Part shown: piece by piece, positions 52,369 through 61,517 of the stretch | Position numbering within the stretch: the first letter of the stretch is position 1 | Layout of the letters: every line of letters begins with the position of its first letter | Origin: Vibrio lentus | GTDB lineage: Bacteria > Pseudomonadota > Gammaproteobacteria > Enterobacterales > Vibrionaceae | Direction: 5' to 3' | Length of the DNA stretch: 64,000 nucleotides | Assembly: GCF_002875945.1 (NCBI RefSeq) | Contig: NZ_MCZK01000160.1 | Coordinates: 37,548-101,547, forward strand | Notes under the pieces: generated by a model | Told to the model about the DNA's origin: nothing | What the model saw: the letters and a program-made list of their open reading frames with translations, nothing else | Databases searched by the model: none | Position numbers and translations under genes: made by a program

Positions 52369-52953
52369 TTAGTAGTAAGAATGCTCACCGCGATCGTGCT
52401 CAGTTGCATCACGAACGGCAGTCAATTCACCTTCGAATTGTTGAAGAAGTTCTTTCTCGATGCCTTCTTTAAGCGTTACATCAACCATAGAACAGCCGTT
52501 ACAACCGCCGCCGAATGCAACGATAGCCGCACCTTCTTCAGTGATCTCTACTAGGCTAACGTGACCGCCGTGGCCAGCAAGCTGTGGGTTCACTTGTGTT
52601 TGGATTGCATACTCAACACGCTCTATCAACGTTGCGTCGTCTGATACTTTACGCATCTTCGCGTTTGGTGCTTTAAGTGTAAGTTGAGAGCCCATTTTGT
52701 CTGTAACGAAGTCAATTTCAGCTTCATCTAGGAATGGTAGGCTTAGCTCATCTACATACGCAGAGAAAGCTTCAAAAGAAAGCTTTGTGTCAGACGCTTC
52801 GATAGCATCTGTAGGGCAGTAAGAAACACCACACTCAGCGTTTTGCGTACCTGGGTTTACCACGAACACACGAATGTTTGTACCTTCAGGCTGCTGTGAC
52901 AGCAGATTGGCAAAATGAGTTTGAGCGGTTTCTGTAATAGTAATATTTGACAC
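52369..52953 (-). CDS. nfuA: Iron-sulfur cluster carrier NfuA
   Basis: NfuA carries [4Fe-4S] clusters to targets and is needed under iron starvation and oxidative stress. The 194-aa protein has a degenerate A-type scaffold domain (about 1-100, NPGTQNAECGVSYCP) and a C-terminal Nfu domain with the cluster-binding CNGC (GGGCNGCSMVDVTLK) near residue 149. It ends HDRGEHSYY like E. coli NfuA. I chose the GTG at 52953; the frame is open to 52992 but the extension is unconserved. It lies downstream of the comF-family gene, as in E. coli. Confidence 0.96.
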   Translation of the reverse strand: MSNITITETAQTHFANLLSQQPEGTNIRVFVVNPGTQNAECGVSYCPTDAIEASDTKLSFEAFSAYVDELSLPFLDEAEIDFVTDKMGSQLTLKAPNAKMRKVSDDATLIERVEYAIQTQVNPQLAGHGGHVSLVEITEEGAAIVAFGGGCNGCSMVDVTLKEGIEKELLQQFEGELTAVRDATEHDRGEHSYY

Positions 52954-53062
52954 GACGAATACCTGAGTAGATTTGTAGGTTATTAGCGCCATTCTACTCC
53001 TGTCAGATTTGTAATTCAGCCCTTTTTTGTTGGATTGCTGTACAAGTAGCGATTCTCACTAT

Positions 53063-53776
53063 TTATCCAGAGGGCTCAGGAGTGCGGCAGATACAGTAAA
53101 TATCAATCCTTTTCACGCCCACTTCAAGTAGTAATTGGCATAATTGATACACTGTACTGCCTGTGGTTACAACATCATCAATTATTGCAATGTGAGGATA
53201 ATCAGTCGCTTCAAAGTCGTGATGAAGAAACGTGAAAGCACCATTCAGGTTACTCAACCTTATAGACTTGGTTAACCCTTGTTGAGAAAGCGTGGCGCGA
53301 TTTCGTCGAAACAATACATCACTTTTCACCCCTAATTCTTGAGCGGTATAGTTTGCCAATAATTGGCTTTGGTTAAAGCTGCGTTGAATGTATCGAGTCC
53401 AATGTAAAGGGACACTGGTAATTAGCGGGGCTGGGTGGTCAATGCGTGAGGCTAACAACTTCGACAGATCGCGAGCAAACCAAAATTTATCGGAATACTT
53501 CATCTGCTGAATATAGCGCGCGGTTGGGAAGGTGTAATCGCCCACACAATAGAGACGATGCCACGGTGGCGGTTTAGTTAGACACTGACCACATTGCTCG
53601 ACAGTGGTCAGTGTTTTTAAGCCACACCGCTGGCAGCGCGGCACTGGCTTGAAGAGATTGAGACAATCATTACACCATCGCGGATGAGCATCCTGGGGGG
53701 ATTTATCCAATTTACACAGGTGACATTGAGGTGTGACCAGCCGTGGTGTGTGTTTTTGTAGCCAATCAGATAACAT
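53063..53776 (-). CDS. ComF/GntX family phosphoribosyltransferase-like protein
   Basis: The 237-aa protein has N-terminal Cys pairs (CHLCKLD, WCNDCL, CQRCGL, CGQCL) that suggest two zinc knuckles, and a C-terminal phosphoribosyltransferase-like domain with the PRPP motif IAIIDDVVTTGSTV near residue 195. ComF is needed for natural transformation in several bacteria, and E. coli GntX (YhgH) lies beside bioH and nfuA exactly as here. A role in DNA uptake in this Vibrio is plausible, not shown. Confidence 0.93.
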   Translation of the reverse strand: MLSDWLQKHTPRLVTPQCHLCKLDKSPQDAHPRWCNDCLNLFKPVPRCQRCGLKTLTTVEQCGQCLTKPPPWHRLYCVGDYTFPTARYIQQMKYSDKFWFARDLSKLLASRIDHPAPLITSVPLHWTRYIQRSFNQSQLLANYTAQELGVKSDVLFRRNRATLSQQGLTKSIRLSNLNGAFTFLHHDFEATDYPHIAIIDDVVTTGSTVYQLCQLLLEVGVKRIDIYCICRTPEPSG

Positions 53777-53869
53777 AGCTCACAGTGCTTTTGGGTTATG
53801 GTGTTCTTTTTACTCACCATACTGAAACGTACCCTTGATGGTGGATGAAATAAGTAGGGAATATTGAGA

Positions 53870-54646
53870 ATGAGTGACGCGTTATATTGGCATGTTTCAG
53901 GGCAAGGACCCGATTTGGTACTGGTCCACGGCTGGGGAATGAACGGTGCAGTATGGCAACAAACCGTGAATGCGCTAGAAGCTGATTTTCGAGTACATGT
54001 GGTGGATTTACCGGGGTATGGACATAGCGCGCATTGCCACGCTCAAGATCTCGAAGATATTGCCCAGCAACTTATCGCTGATGCACCTAAGCAGGCTATT
54101 TGGGTGGGTTGGTCATTAGGTGGCTTGGTCGCAACACACATGGCTCTGCATCACCCTGATTACGTGAGCAAACTGGTAACTGTCGCTAGCTCACCTAAAT
54201 TCGCTGCGGCAAAAGAACCCGTATTGTGGCGAGGCATTCAACCCAACGTATTAACCGCATTCACCGAACAGTTGGTTGAAGACTTCCAAACCACCATCGA
54301 ACGCTTTATGGCGCTGCAAGCCATGGGCAGTCCTTCAGCAAGGCAAGATGTCAAACAACTCAAGCAAGCGGTGCTTTCACGTCCGTTGCCGAATCCTGAT
54401 TCTTTATTGGCAGGCTTAAAGATGCTGTCTGATGTCGATCTACGTGAACAGTTACCTCAGATTTCAGTACCGATGCTGCGCTTGTATGGTCGACTGGATG
54501 GTTTGGTGCCAATAAAAGTCGCCAAAGATTTGGGTACCGCACTGCCTCATACCGAGCAATATATCTTTACTCAGTCTTCGCATGCGCCATTTATGACCGA
54601 AGCGGATGCCTTCTGCAGTGAACTGATTAGCTTCGCACAAAAATAA
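53870..54646 (+). CDS. bioH: Pimeloyl-[acyl-carrier protein] methyl ester esterase BioH
   Basis: BioH removes the methyl group from pimeloyl-ACP methyl ester, ending the early steps of biotin synthesis. The 258-aa alpha/beta hydrolase has the nucleophile elbow GWSLGGL (Ser near 82), Asp in YGRLDGLVP and His in SSHAPF. I chose the ATG at 53870 (MSDALYWHVSGQG); an in-frame TTG at 53864 is an unlikely alternative. It is divergent from the comF-family gene. Confidence 0.95.
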   Translation: MSDALYWHVSGQGPDLVLVHGWGMNGAVWQQTVNALEADFRVHVVDLPGYGHSAHCHAQDLEDIAQQLIADAPKQAIWVGWSLGGLVATHMALHHPDYVSKLVTVASSPKFAAAKEPVLWRGIQPNVLTAFTEQLVEDFQTTIERFMALQAMGSPSARQDVKQLKQAVLSRPLPNPDSLLAGLKMLSDVDLREQLPQISVPMLRLYGRLDGLVPIKVAKDLGTALPHTEQYIFTQSSHAPFMTEADAFCSELISFAQK

Positions 54647-54683
54647 TCGCTAAATTTATCGCCGGCTTGGTCGATATATAACC

Positions 54684-54849
54684 TAATACCAATCACAGTA
54701 AGTAAGTGTTCAAAGATAGCGTAGGAAAAAGGTTTGAGAACAAGGCAGAGCTTTTTGATAAGTAGTTATTCTACAATCAAAAATTCTAACGCCGTTATCG
54801 AGCATTTTAACAAGCTAGGATGAGCAGTTATTTACTACGATTGGTATAA
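54684..54849 (-). mobile_element. MITE-like element, copy 2
   Basis: About 166 bp with good terminal inverted repeats: TAATACCAATCACAGTAA at the left, and TTTACTACGATTGGTATAA at the right. The interior is the near-identical reverse complement of 30708-30870. It lies 37 bp after bioH and may provide its transcript end. It has no coding capacity. Confidence 0.82.
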
Positions 54850-54984
54850 CCAAAGCGTTGCATGATACTCAGACCTCACTCTCTCCTGAGCTGATTGCGG
54901 TAAGTTTTGGGCTATGCCTGCTGTGTAACTCAACACAGCAGTGTTATGGCAATAGCGATGGGCGATTCTTGAGGAGAGTTCGCG

Positions 54985-55458
54985 ATGATTGTGTCACCTG
55001 CAACTGCAGTAAGTGTGCCACTGATCGCCCCATCCGTTAATGTGCAAACAGAGCAAGTTGCGCGTGATAATAGAGTTCGAGAGCCTGTCGCTCCCGCAGT
55101 AGCATTGGCTAAAACCAATGCAGAACGAAAGGTAAAACCGGACGATAAACGAAGGCAGCAGTCGGCTTGGGATCCTTCAGACCATCCTGGTTATGAAATG
55201 GATAATGAGTCAGAAGCCAATTCGATTAGCCATGAAGAGCCTCAAGATCCTTTTGATAGGTTATTCAGCTTGTTGGCACTGAAGACATACAGTGCTGACC
55301 AAGGAAAAGGCTATACCATGCGTTTCCGCCTGCCAAAGCATGTTTTAGATGCGGCGATCCAAGAGGGACAGATGGAGAAACGACGTAAGGTCATAAAATA
55401 CCATTATGGTCATGCTGTTGCGCCTCATGCTCCATCAGGAATGTTGGTCGTGTTATAA
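54985..55458 (+). CDS. Hypothetical 157-aa protein
   Basis: A GAGGAGA ribosome binding site at a suitable distance precedes the ATG, and a hairpin terminator follows, so the gene looks real. The first 100 residues are polar and likely disordered, rich in Ala, Val, Pro, Arg and Glu. The C-terminal part (DRLFSLLALKTY, YTMRFRLPKHVLDAAIQEGQMEKRRKVIKYHYGH) looks folded and basic. I recognise no family. It stands alone between the MITE copy and tex, convergent with tex. Confidence 0.68.
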   Translation: MIVSPATAVSVPLIAPSVNVQTEQVARDNRVREPVAPAVALAKTNAERKVKPDDKRRQQSAWDPSDHPGYEMDNESEANSISHEEPQDPFDRLFSLLALKTYSADQGKGYTMRFRLPKHVLDAAIQEGQMEKRRKVIKYHYGHAVAPHAPSGMLVVL

Positions 55459-55510
55459 ATCGAAAACTTATGACCCAACCAAACTTCGATGTCTTTTTTG
55501 AACACATAAT

Positions 55511-55546
55511 AAAAACCTGCATACCCTAAGGGATGCAGGTTTTTTG
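55511..55546. terminator. Bidirectional rho-independent terminator
   Basis: AAAACCTGCAT and ATGCAGGTTTTTT form a hairpin with a roughly 10-nt loop between the hypothetical gene and tex, with A and T tracts on both sides. Confidence 0.85.
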
Positions 55547-55613
55547 TTTTAGGAGGGTCAGTTCTGATGAAGATTAAACTGACGCTTCAACCGCTGCTTC
55601 GTTATAACAACAG

Positions 55614-57944
55614 TTATTTCTTCGCTTTAGCAAAGGCAGCAGCGAAAGCACCGCCCATCGCAGCGTTTTGTTGCGGCTCCTCACGACGGCGTTGTCCACC
55701 TTGTGAGTTTTGATTCGGTCGGCTTTGCGTACGAGGCGTACTTGAACGTTGCGCTCGGTTATCTTGCCCTGGCTCATCTTTCATACGCATGCTTAGTGCA
55801 ATACGTTTACGTTGAACATCCACTTCCATCACCTTCACTTTCACGATATCACCGGCTTTCACCACTTCACGTGGGTCAGCGACAAAGCGATCGGTCAGCG
55901 CTGAAATGTGTACCAAGCCGTCTTGGTGAACACCAATATCAACGAACGCACCAAAGTTAGCTACGTTGGAAACCACACCTTCTAAGATCATGCCGGGTTC
56001 TAAGTCAGACATGCTATTTACGCCATCGGCGAACGTTGCCGTCTTGAACTCAGGACGAGGATCTCGACCCGGTTTATCCAGCTCTTTGATGATGTCGGTT
56101 ACTGTTGGTACACCAAAATTATCATTAGTGTAATCAACCGCATGCAAACCACGTAAGAAGTCTGTGTTACCTACCAGAGACTTGATGTCTTTTTGGTTTT
56201 TCTCGGCGATGGTTTTTACCAATGGGTAAGCTTCTGGGTGAACCGATGATGCGTCTAGCGGGTTCTTACCATCCATGATACGCAGGAAGCCAGCACACTG
56301 TTCAAAGGCTCTTGGCCCCAAACGTGCGACTTTCTTCAACGTAGTACGAGCTTCGAAGCGACCGTTTTCATCACGGAAGTCGACGATGTTTTGAGCGATG
56401 GTGCTAGAAAGACCAGCTACGCGGGTTAGAAGCGCAGCAGAAGCGGTATTCACATCAACACCAACCGCGTTTACACAGTCTTCGACAATCGCATCTAGGC
56501 GCTTAGCGAGCATAGTTTGGCTAACGTCGTGTTGGTATTGGCCCACACCGATCGATTTAGGGTCTATCTTCACTAGTTCTGCCAGTGGATCTTGTAGACG
56601 ACGCGCAATAGACACCGCACCACGAATCGAGACATCCATATTCGGGAATTCTTTTGCCGCTAGCTCAGAAGCAGAATAAACCGATGCGCCCGCTTCGTTA
56701 ACAATGATTTTCTGTGCTGTTAGGTTGCCACGCTTAATCACATCAGCAACAAAGCTGTCGGTTTCGCGTGAAGCCGTACCATTACCAATCGCAATCAAAT
56801 CAACATTGAACTGGCGAACCATCTGCTCAACAACGTGTGCCGATTTGTCGTATTGCTTTTGAGGTGGGTGAGGGTAAATGGTCTCTGTTGCCAGAACCTT
56901 ACCGGTTGAATCCACCACGGCGATTTTCGAACCAGTACGTAAACCCGGGTCCAAGCCCAAGGTTGCACGAGGACCAGCGGGTGCCGCCATCAGCAGGTCT
57001 TTAAGGTTGGTTGCGAACACTTCAATCGCTTCGATTTCACCGCGTTCTTTCATCGCGCCCATAAGCTCAGTTTCCATGTGCATAGAAACCTTGATGCGCC
57101 ATGCCCAGCTAATCACTTGCTTACGCCATGCATCTGCAGGAGCGCTGCTTAGAGTAATACCATAGTGATCAGAGATGATGTTTTCGCAGTAAGAACCACG
57201 TACACCTTCTTCTTGCTCTGGGTCAGCATTCATTGCCAGCGTTAGGAAGCCTTCATTACGGCCTCGCAACATAGCAAGCGCACGGTGAGAAGGCACTTTG
57301 TTTAGCGTTTCGTTATGTTCGAAGTAGTCTTTGAACTTTTCGCCAGCTTGCTCTTTGCCTACCACGACACGTGAAACGAGCTCAGAGTTACGTGTTAGAT
57401 GTTGGCGAATCTTTTCAAGTAGGTTTGCGTCTTCTGCAATACGCTCCATCACGATTGCACGTGCACCATCTAGCGCGGCTTTAGTATCAGCAATGCCTTT
57501 ATCGCTGCTGATGAAGTTAGCGGCTTCGGTTTCAGGATCGTGCTGTGGTTCATTCCAAAGTGTATCGGCGAGTGGCTCTAAGCCTGCTTCGATTGCGATC
57601 TGACCTTTGGTGCGGCGCTTTGGTTTGTATGGCAGGTATAAATCTTCAAGGCGCGTCTTGCTGTCGGCTTGAGTGATATCACGCTCCAGTTCTGGCGTGA
57701 GCTTGCCTTGGTCTTGGATCGACTTCAGGATCGTTTGGCGACGATCGTCGAGTTCGCGAAGGTATGAAAGGCGACTATCAAGGTTACGTAGTTGGGTATC
57801 GTCTAAGCCACCCGTGACTTCTTTACGGTAGCGGGCAATAAAGGGAACGGTGTTACCGTCGTCAATTAGGTTGACTGCGGCGGTGACTTGCTCTGAACGA
57901 ACATTCAGTTCTTCAGCAATCAGTCGACAGATAGCTTGGCTCAT
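55614..57944 (-). CDS. tex: Tex-family transcription accessory protein
   Basis: Tex (YhgF) is a conserved nucleic-acid-binding protein related to eukaryotic Spt6. The 776-aa protein has the N-terminal Tex domain (NLIDDGNTVPFIARYRKEVTGGLDD), a YqgF-like RNase H fold (LGLDPGLRTGSKIAVVD), helix-hairpin-helix repeats (NTASAALLTRVAGLSSTIAQNIV, LGPRAFEQCAGF) and a C-terminal S1 RNA-binding domain (GMILEGVVSNVANFGAFVDIGVHQDGLVH). The tail is Arg/Gln-rich and low-complexity. Linkage to ompR, envZ and greB matches E. coli. Confidence 0.96.
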   Translation of the reverse strand: MSQAICRLIAEELNVRSEQVTAAVNLIDDGNTVPFIARYRKEVTGGLDDTQLRNLDSRLSYLRELDDRRQTILKSIQDQGKLTPELERDITQADSKTRLEDLYLPYKPKRRTKGQIAIEAGLEPLADTLWNEPQHDPETEAANFISSDKGIADTKAALDGARAIVMERIAEDANLLEKIRQHLTRNSELVSRVVVGKEQAGEKFKDYFEHNETLNKVPSHRALAMLRGRNEGFLTLAMNADPEQEEGVRGSYCENIISDHYGITLSSAPADAWRKQVISWAWRIKVSMHMETELMGAMKERGEIEAIEVFATNLKDLLMAAPAGPRATLGLDPGLRTGSKIAVVDSTGKVLATETIYPHPPQKQYDKSAHVVEQMVRQFNVDLIAIGNGTASRETDSFVADVIKRGNLTAQKIIVNEAGASVYSASELAAKEFPNMDVSIRGAVSIARRLQDPLAELVKIDPKSIGVGQYQHDVSQTMLAKRLDAIVEDCVNAVGVDVNTASAALLTRVAGLSSTIAQNIVDFRDENGRFEARTTLKKVARLGPRAFEQCAGFLRIMDGKNPLDASSVHPEAYPLVKTIAEKNQKDIKSLVGNTDFLRGLHAVDYTNDNFGVPTVTDIIKELDKPGRDPRPEFKTATFADGVNSMSDLEPGMILEGVVSNVANFGAFVDIGVHQDGLVHISALTDRFVADPREVVKAGDIVKVKVMEVDVQRKRIALSMRMKDEPGQDNRAQRSSTPRTQSRPNQNSQGGQRRREEPQQNAAMGGAFAAAFAKAKK

Positions 57945-58063
57945 CCGATGAATCTCTTATTTAATATCATGACAAATACATGGGGGTGAGCGTACGCTTT
58001 TTCTAGCTTTGGCTGTGTAATTATCCTGTCAGAAGTCTAATTTCCGTTTGTGATACCCACTTT

Positions 58064-58081
58064 GTGCGAGATCTCTCACAC
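58064..58081. promoter_or_regulatory. VarA/UvrY (GacA-type) binding palindrome upstream of csrB
   Basis: TGTGCGAGATCTCTCACA is an 18-bp palindrome with one mismatch, matching the UvrY site known upstream of E. coli csrB. Its centre is about 167 bp before the predicted csrB start, similar to the far-upstream placement in E. coli. Confidence 0.85.
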
Positions 58082-58239
58082 GTGGTGTGCGACTAAGTCA
58101 CTTTAAATCGATGAAATCGTCTTAAAACGAATCTAAGTTGCTGATTTTAATCGGTTGTGTGTTTGTGGGCGTATTTCTCACCTGAAATGTTTTTTGGGAC
58201 TGTCTAGGAAAGTCGCCCAAATACCGTAATATTTAACTT

Positions 58240-58549
58240 GTCGACAGGGAGTTGGCAGGAACAGGAAAAAGCCTAATGGACTAGGTATCTTCAGGATGAA
58301 GATTTGATTACTTAGGATGAGTGGTCAGCAAGGAAGTTATAATCTCTGGATGAGATTCGCCAGTCAGGATGACAGGCTAGAATGGACACCGCTAGGATGG
58401 CGATGAACAAAAAGGAAATTGGTTAAAGGATTTAGCCACTATCAAGGAAAGATGCAGGGAGCACCTTATCTCTAAGAGATAAACAGTAGCTGGATTGCTG
58501 CGATAGAGACTTAACCCCGTCAGGCGAAAGCCTAGCGGGGTTTTCTTTT
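58240..58549 (+). ncRNA. csrB: CsrB CsrA-sequestering small RNA
   Basis: CsrB binds many copies of the translational regulator CsrA. The 5' end GTCGACAGGGAG matches E. coli CsrB and follows a TAATAT hexamer (58227-58232) at the right distance. About 16 GGA motifs occur over 260 nt, many as AGGATG or AAGGA in predicted loops. The RNA ends in AACCCCGTCAGGC/GCCTAGCGGGGTT with T run (58513-58549). The whole gap 57945-58627 has no gene; csrB and its upstream activation site explain most of it. Confidence 0.94.
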
Positions 58550-58627
58550 ATCTGGAGTTTGTGATTTTAGAGCGTGTGCTTTAGCTTCTGTCGTTGGCTG
58601 CTGTAGGCAAGTCAGAGGACGGGACGG

Positions 58628-59107
58628 TTAACTTTCTACGTAGTGAATCGCGTTAATGAACCACTCTTTGTCGCCTTCCGGTGTGGTTACCGTAAACTCA
58701 TCATCCACTTCTTTCTTGAGCAGAGCTCTAGCCATTGGTGAGTCGATAGAGATATAGCCTTTAGCATCGCCGTAGATCTCTTCAGGTCCTACAATACGAA
58801 ACTTCTTAATTTCCCCATCATCATTCTCAATTTCGACCCAAGCACCGAAAAATACCTTACCTTCTTGTTGTGGCGAGTAATCCACGATGGTGACATCTGG
58901 TAGGAATTTGCGTAGGAAACGTACTCGGCGATCAATCTGACGAAGTAAACGCTTATTGAACGTGTAATCTGCGTTTTCTGAACGATCTCCAAGGCTTGCA
59001 GCCCAAGTGACTATCTTAGTTATTTCAGGACGTTTCTCGTGCCATAAGTGGTCATGCTCTGCTTTGAGCTTGTTATAACCTTCTCGGGTGATAAGTTTGG
59101 TTTTCAT
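58628..59107 (-). CDS. greB: Transcription elongation factor GreB
   Basis: GreB rescues backtracked RNA polymerase by stimulating transcript cleavage. The 159-aa protein has the N-terminal coiled coil (TREGYNKLKAEHDHLWHEKRPE to RSENADY, with acidic tip residues in GDRSENADY) and the C-terminal FKBP-like domain (IVGPEEIYGDAKGYISIDSPMARALL). GreB is told from GreA by the basic loop residues (RRVRFLRKFL). It is divergent from ompR, as in E. coli. Confidence 0.95.
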   Translation of the reverse strand: MKTKLITREGYNKLKAEHDHLWHEKRPEITKIVTWAASLGDRSENADYTFNKRLLRQIDRRVRFLRKFLPDVTIVDYSPQQEGKVFFGAWVEIENDDGEIKKFRIVGPEEIYGDAKGYISIDSPMARALLKKEVDDEFTVTTPEGDKEWFINAIHYVES

Positions 59108-59285
59108 AAATCTGACTTAATGAAATGATGATCTAAGATAGAATATATAGAAAGGCAACATACGTTAACAATTATTTAGGCGACTTTTTCTCCAATAATG
59201 TTACATTTTTAATGTCTTATACCAATATACAATGTACCAAGAATGCTTAACCTTAGGTTTGAGCTTTAATAGGTGGAACCATTAC

Positions 59286-60005
59286 ATGCAAGAAAACTAC
59301 AAAATTTTAGTGGTCGATGACGATGCTCGTTTACGTGCATTGTTAGAACGCTATCTGTCAGAGCAAGGCTTTCAAGTGCGTAGCGTGGCAAACAGTGAGC
59401 AGATGGACCGCCTGTTAACCCGTGAAAATTTTCACTTGATGGTATTGGATTTAATGTTACCGGGCGAAGACGGTCTGTCGATCTGTCGTCGTCTAAGAAA
59501 CGCAAACAACTCGCTGCCAATCCTAATGCTTACCGCAAAGGGTGACGAAGTGGATCGTATTGTGGGTTTGGAAGTGGGTGCTGATGATTACCTGCCAAAA
59601 CCATTTAACCCGCGTGAACTGCTTGCTCGTATCAAAGCGGTAATGCGTCGCCAGGTGATTGAAGCACCGGGCGCACCAAGCACAGAAGAGTCTGTGGTTG
59701 AGTTTGGTGAGTTTCGCCTGAACCTAGGTACGCGTGAAATGTTCCGCGGTGAAGAGCCTATGCCTCTTACTTCGGGTGAATTTGCGGTACTTAAGTCATT
59801 GGTAACGAATGCTCGTGAGCCAATGTCTCGCGATAAGCTGATGAACATGGCGCGTGGCCGTGAATATTCAGCAATGGAACGTTCTATCGATGTTCAGATT
59901 TCTCGTCTGCGTCGTCTTGTTGAAGAAGATCCAAGTAAACCTCGCTACATCCAAACCGTGTGGGGCTTGGGTTACGTATTCGTTCCAGATGGCAAAGCTG
60001 TGTAA
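59286..60005 (+). CDS. ompR: Osmoregulatory response regulator OmpR
   Basis: The 239-aa protein has a receiver domain with phosphoacceptor Asp in LMVLDLMLPGEDG (near residue 55) and a C-terminal winged helix (DKLMNMARGREYSAMERSIDVQISRLRRLVEEDP). It is very close to E. coli OmpR. I chose the ATG at 59286 with AGGTGGA upstream, giving MQENYKILVVDDD. Unlike the overlapping ompR-envZ of enterobacteria, 165 bp and a terminator-like hairpin separate it from envZ. Confidence 0.96.
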   Translation: MQENYKILVVDDDARLRALLERYLSEQGFQVRSVANSEQMDRLLTRENFHLMVLDLMLPGEDGLSICRRLRNANNSLPILMLTAKGDEVDRIVGLEVGADDYLPKPFNPRELLARIKAVMRRQVIEAPGAPSTEESVVEFGEFRLNLGTREMFRGEEPMPLTSGEFAVLKSLVTNAREPMSRDKLMNMARGREYSAMERSIDVQISRLRRLVEEDPSKPRYIQTVWGLGYVFVPDGKAV

Positions 60006-60064
60006 TCTAGCTTTATAAGCTCAAAAGCCGCTTTATCGATTCTGTGAATCAGAATTCTTTATTT

Positions 60065-60100
60065 ACGGGTCATCTCATTAATATGTGATGGCCCGTTTTG
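60065..60100 (+). terminator. Terminator-like hairpin between ompR and envZ
   Basis: ACGGGTCATC (60065-60074) pairs with GATGGCCCGT (60087-60096) over 10 bp with one G-T, followed by TTTTG. It would end or weaken the ompR transcript before envZ. Confidence 0.78.
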
Positions 60101-60170
60101 TATTCAGCACAATGGTTTACAGCTATAGTTCCCACTATATCCCTTTATCATCCCTCACTTTAGGTCTCCT

Positions 60171-61466
60171 ATGCGCATACGTAGCTCCTTTACTCAGTCG
60201 ATAGTGCTTTTCTTAACCTTACTGGTTGCTAGCCAAGTTTTTTCTTATTACGCCGTGTTCAACTATGCCTTGATGCCGAGTTTGCAGCAGTTCAATAAGA
60301 TTCTGGCTCACGAGTTAAACCTAGTGTTGGATCAAGGGAGTGATATCGAAATCGATGCGCCACTGCGCCAGCGTGTGCTTGAGCAGCTTGGGGTGACCGT
60401 TCACGCCAAAGACAGTGAAGCATCGGGTGAGTATTACCATGCGATGGCGATTGACCTAATGAGTGAGGAAATGACCAAAGAGTTAGGTTCTGAAACGGAA
60501 GTTCGGCTGATTCTCGGCAAAGAGAGTTATGTGCTGTGGATGGACATTGCACAGCTGCCTAACTCATTGATTCGCATTCCTCTGTCTGAATTACAAGAGG
60601 AAGACTTTGCACCTCTATTCCGTAACAGCCTGATCATGGCGTTGTTGATTGTTGCTGGTGGTTGGCTATTTATCCGATTACAAAACCGTCCGTTGATTGC
60701 GCTAGAGAAAGCGGCACAAGGAGTAGGGCGTGGCGACATTCCACCGCCACTACCAGTACAAGGTGCGCAAGAAATTCGCTCGGTAACCCGAGCCTTTAAT
60801 CAGATGTCGAAAGGCATTCAAGAACTCGAAGAAGATAGAGCCTTGCTGATGGCGGGTATCAGTCATGATCTGCGTACACCACTGACTCGTATTCGCTTAG
60901 CGACCGAGATGATGTCGCCAGAAGACAGCTATTTAGCGGAAGGGATCATCAGTGATACCGAAGAGTGTAACGAGATCATCAGTCAGTTTATGGACTACCT
61001 AAAGCCCGTTGATCGAGATTCATTCCAAGCGGTATTTGTCGATGATATTGCTCGTGAAGTTTCCAGTTCAGAGGGCGGCTACGAGATACAGATTGAAACT
61101 GACATTCCGGAAGCAATGAAACCCGCATTAGGCAATCCAATTGCGATGAAGCGTGCCGTGAGTAATTTGGTGGTGAATGCTCTGCGTTATGGCAATGGTT
61201 GGGTGAAGGTTTCTACGGGGATGACGGCCGATAATAAACTGGCTTGGGTAACCGTTGAAGACAATGGCCCAGGGATCCCACAAGACCAAGTGGGTAAATT
61301 GTTCGAACCGTTCACGCGTGGTGATACCGCTCGTGGCAGTGAAGGTACCGGCTTGGGTTTAGCTATTGTTAAACGTATTGTCAGTCAGCACCAAGGTGCT
61401 GTGGTGGTCAATAATCGCAGTGAAGGTGGCTTAAAAGCGCAGATCAGTTTCCCTGTTAAGCCTTAG
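60171..61466 (+). CDS. envZ: Osmosensor histidine kinase EnvZ
   Basis: EnvZ phosphorylates and dephosphorylates OmpR. The 431-aa protein has two membrane helices (about 11-31 and 153-171) around a periplasmic domain, HAMP (about 172-225), H box GISHDLRTPLTRIRLATEM with the phosphorylated His near 234, N box SNLVVNALRYG and G boxes DNGPGIPQD and GTGLGLAIV. The ATG at 60171 has TAGG upstream. The separate location after a hairpin suggests its own promoter or read-through. Confidence 0.95.
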   Translation: MRIRSSFTQSIVLFLTLLVASQVFSYYAVFNYALMPSLQQFNKILAHELNLVLDQGSDIEIDAPLRQRVLEQLGVTVHAKDSEASGEYYHAMAIDLMSEEMTKELGSETEVRLILGKESYVLWMDIAQLPNSLIRIPLSELQEEDFAPLFRNSLIMALLIVAGGWLFIRLQNRPLIALEKAAQGVGRGDIPPPLPVQGAQEIRSVTRAFNQMSKGIQELEEDRALLMAGISHDLRTPLTRIRLATEMMSPEDSYLAEGIISDTEECNEIISQFMDYLKPVDRDSFQAVFVDDIAREVSSSEGGYEIQIETDIPEAMKPALGNPIAMKRAVSNLVVNALRYGNGWVKVSTGMTADNKLAWVTVEDNGPGIPQDQVGKLFEPFTRGDTARGSEGTGLGLAIVKRIVSQHQGAVVVNNRSEGGLKAQISFPVKP

Positions 61467-61517
61467 TTGTCATCGGTTTGTGTGATTACGATGACTTTGG
61501 TTCGGGGAGTTGTTAAG

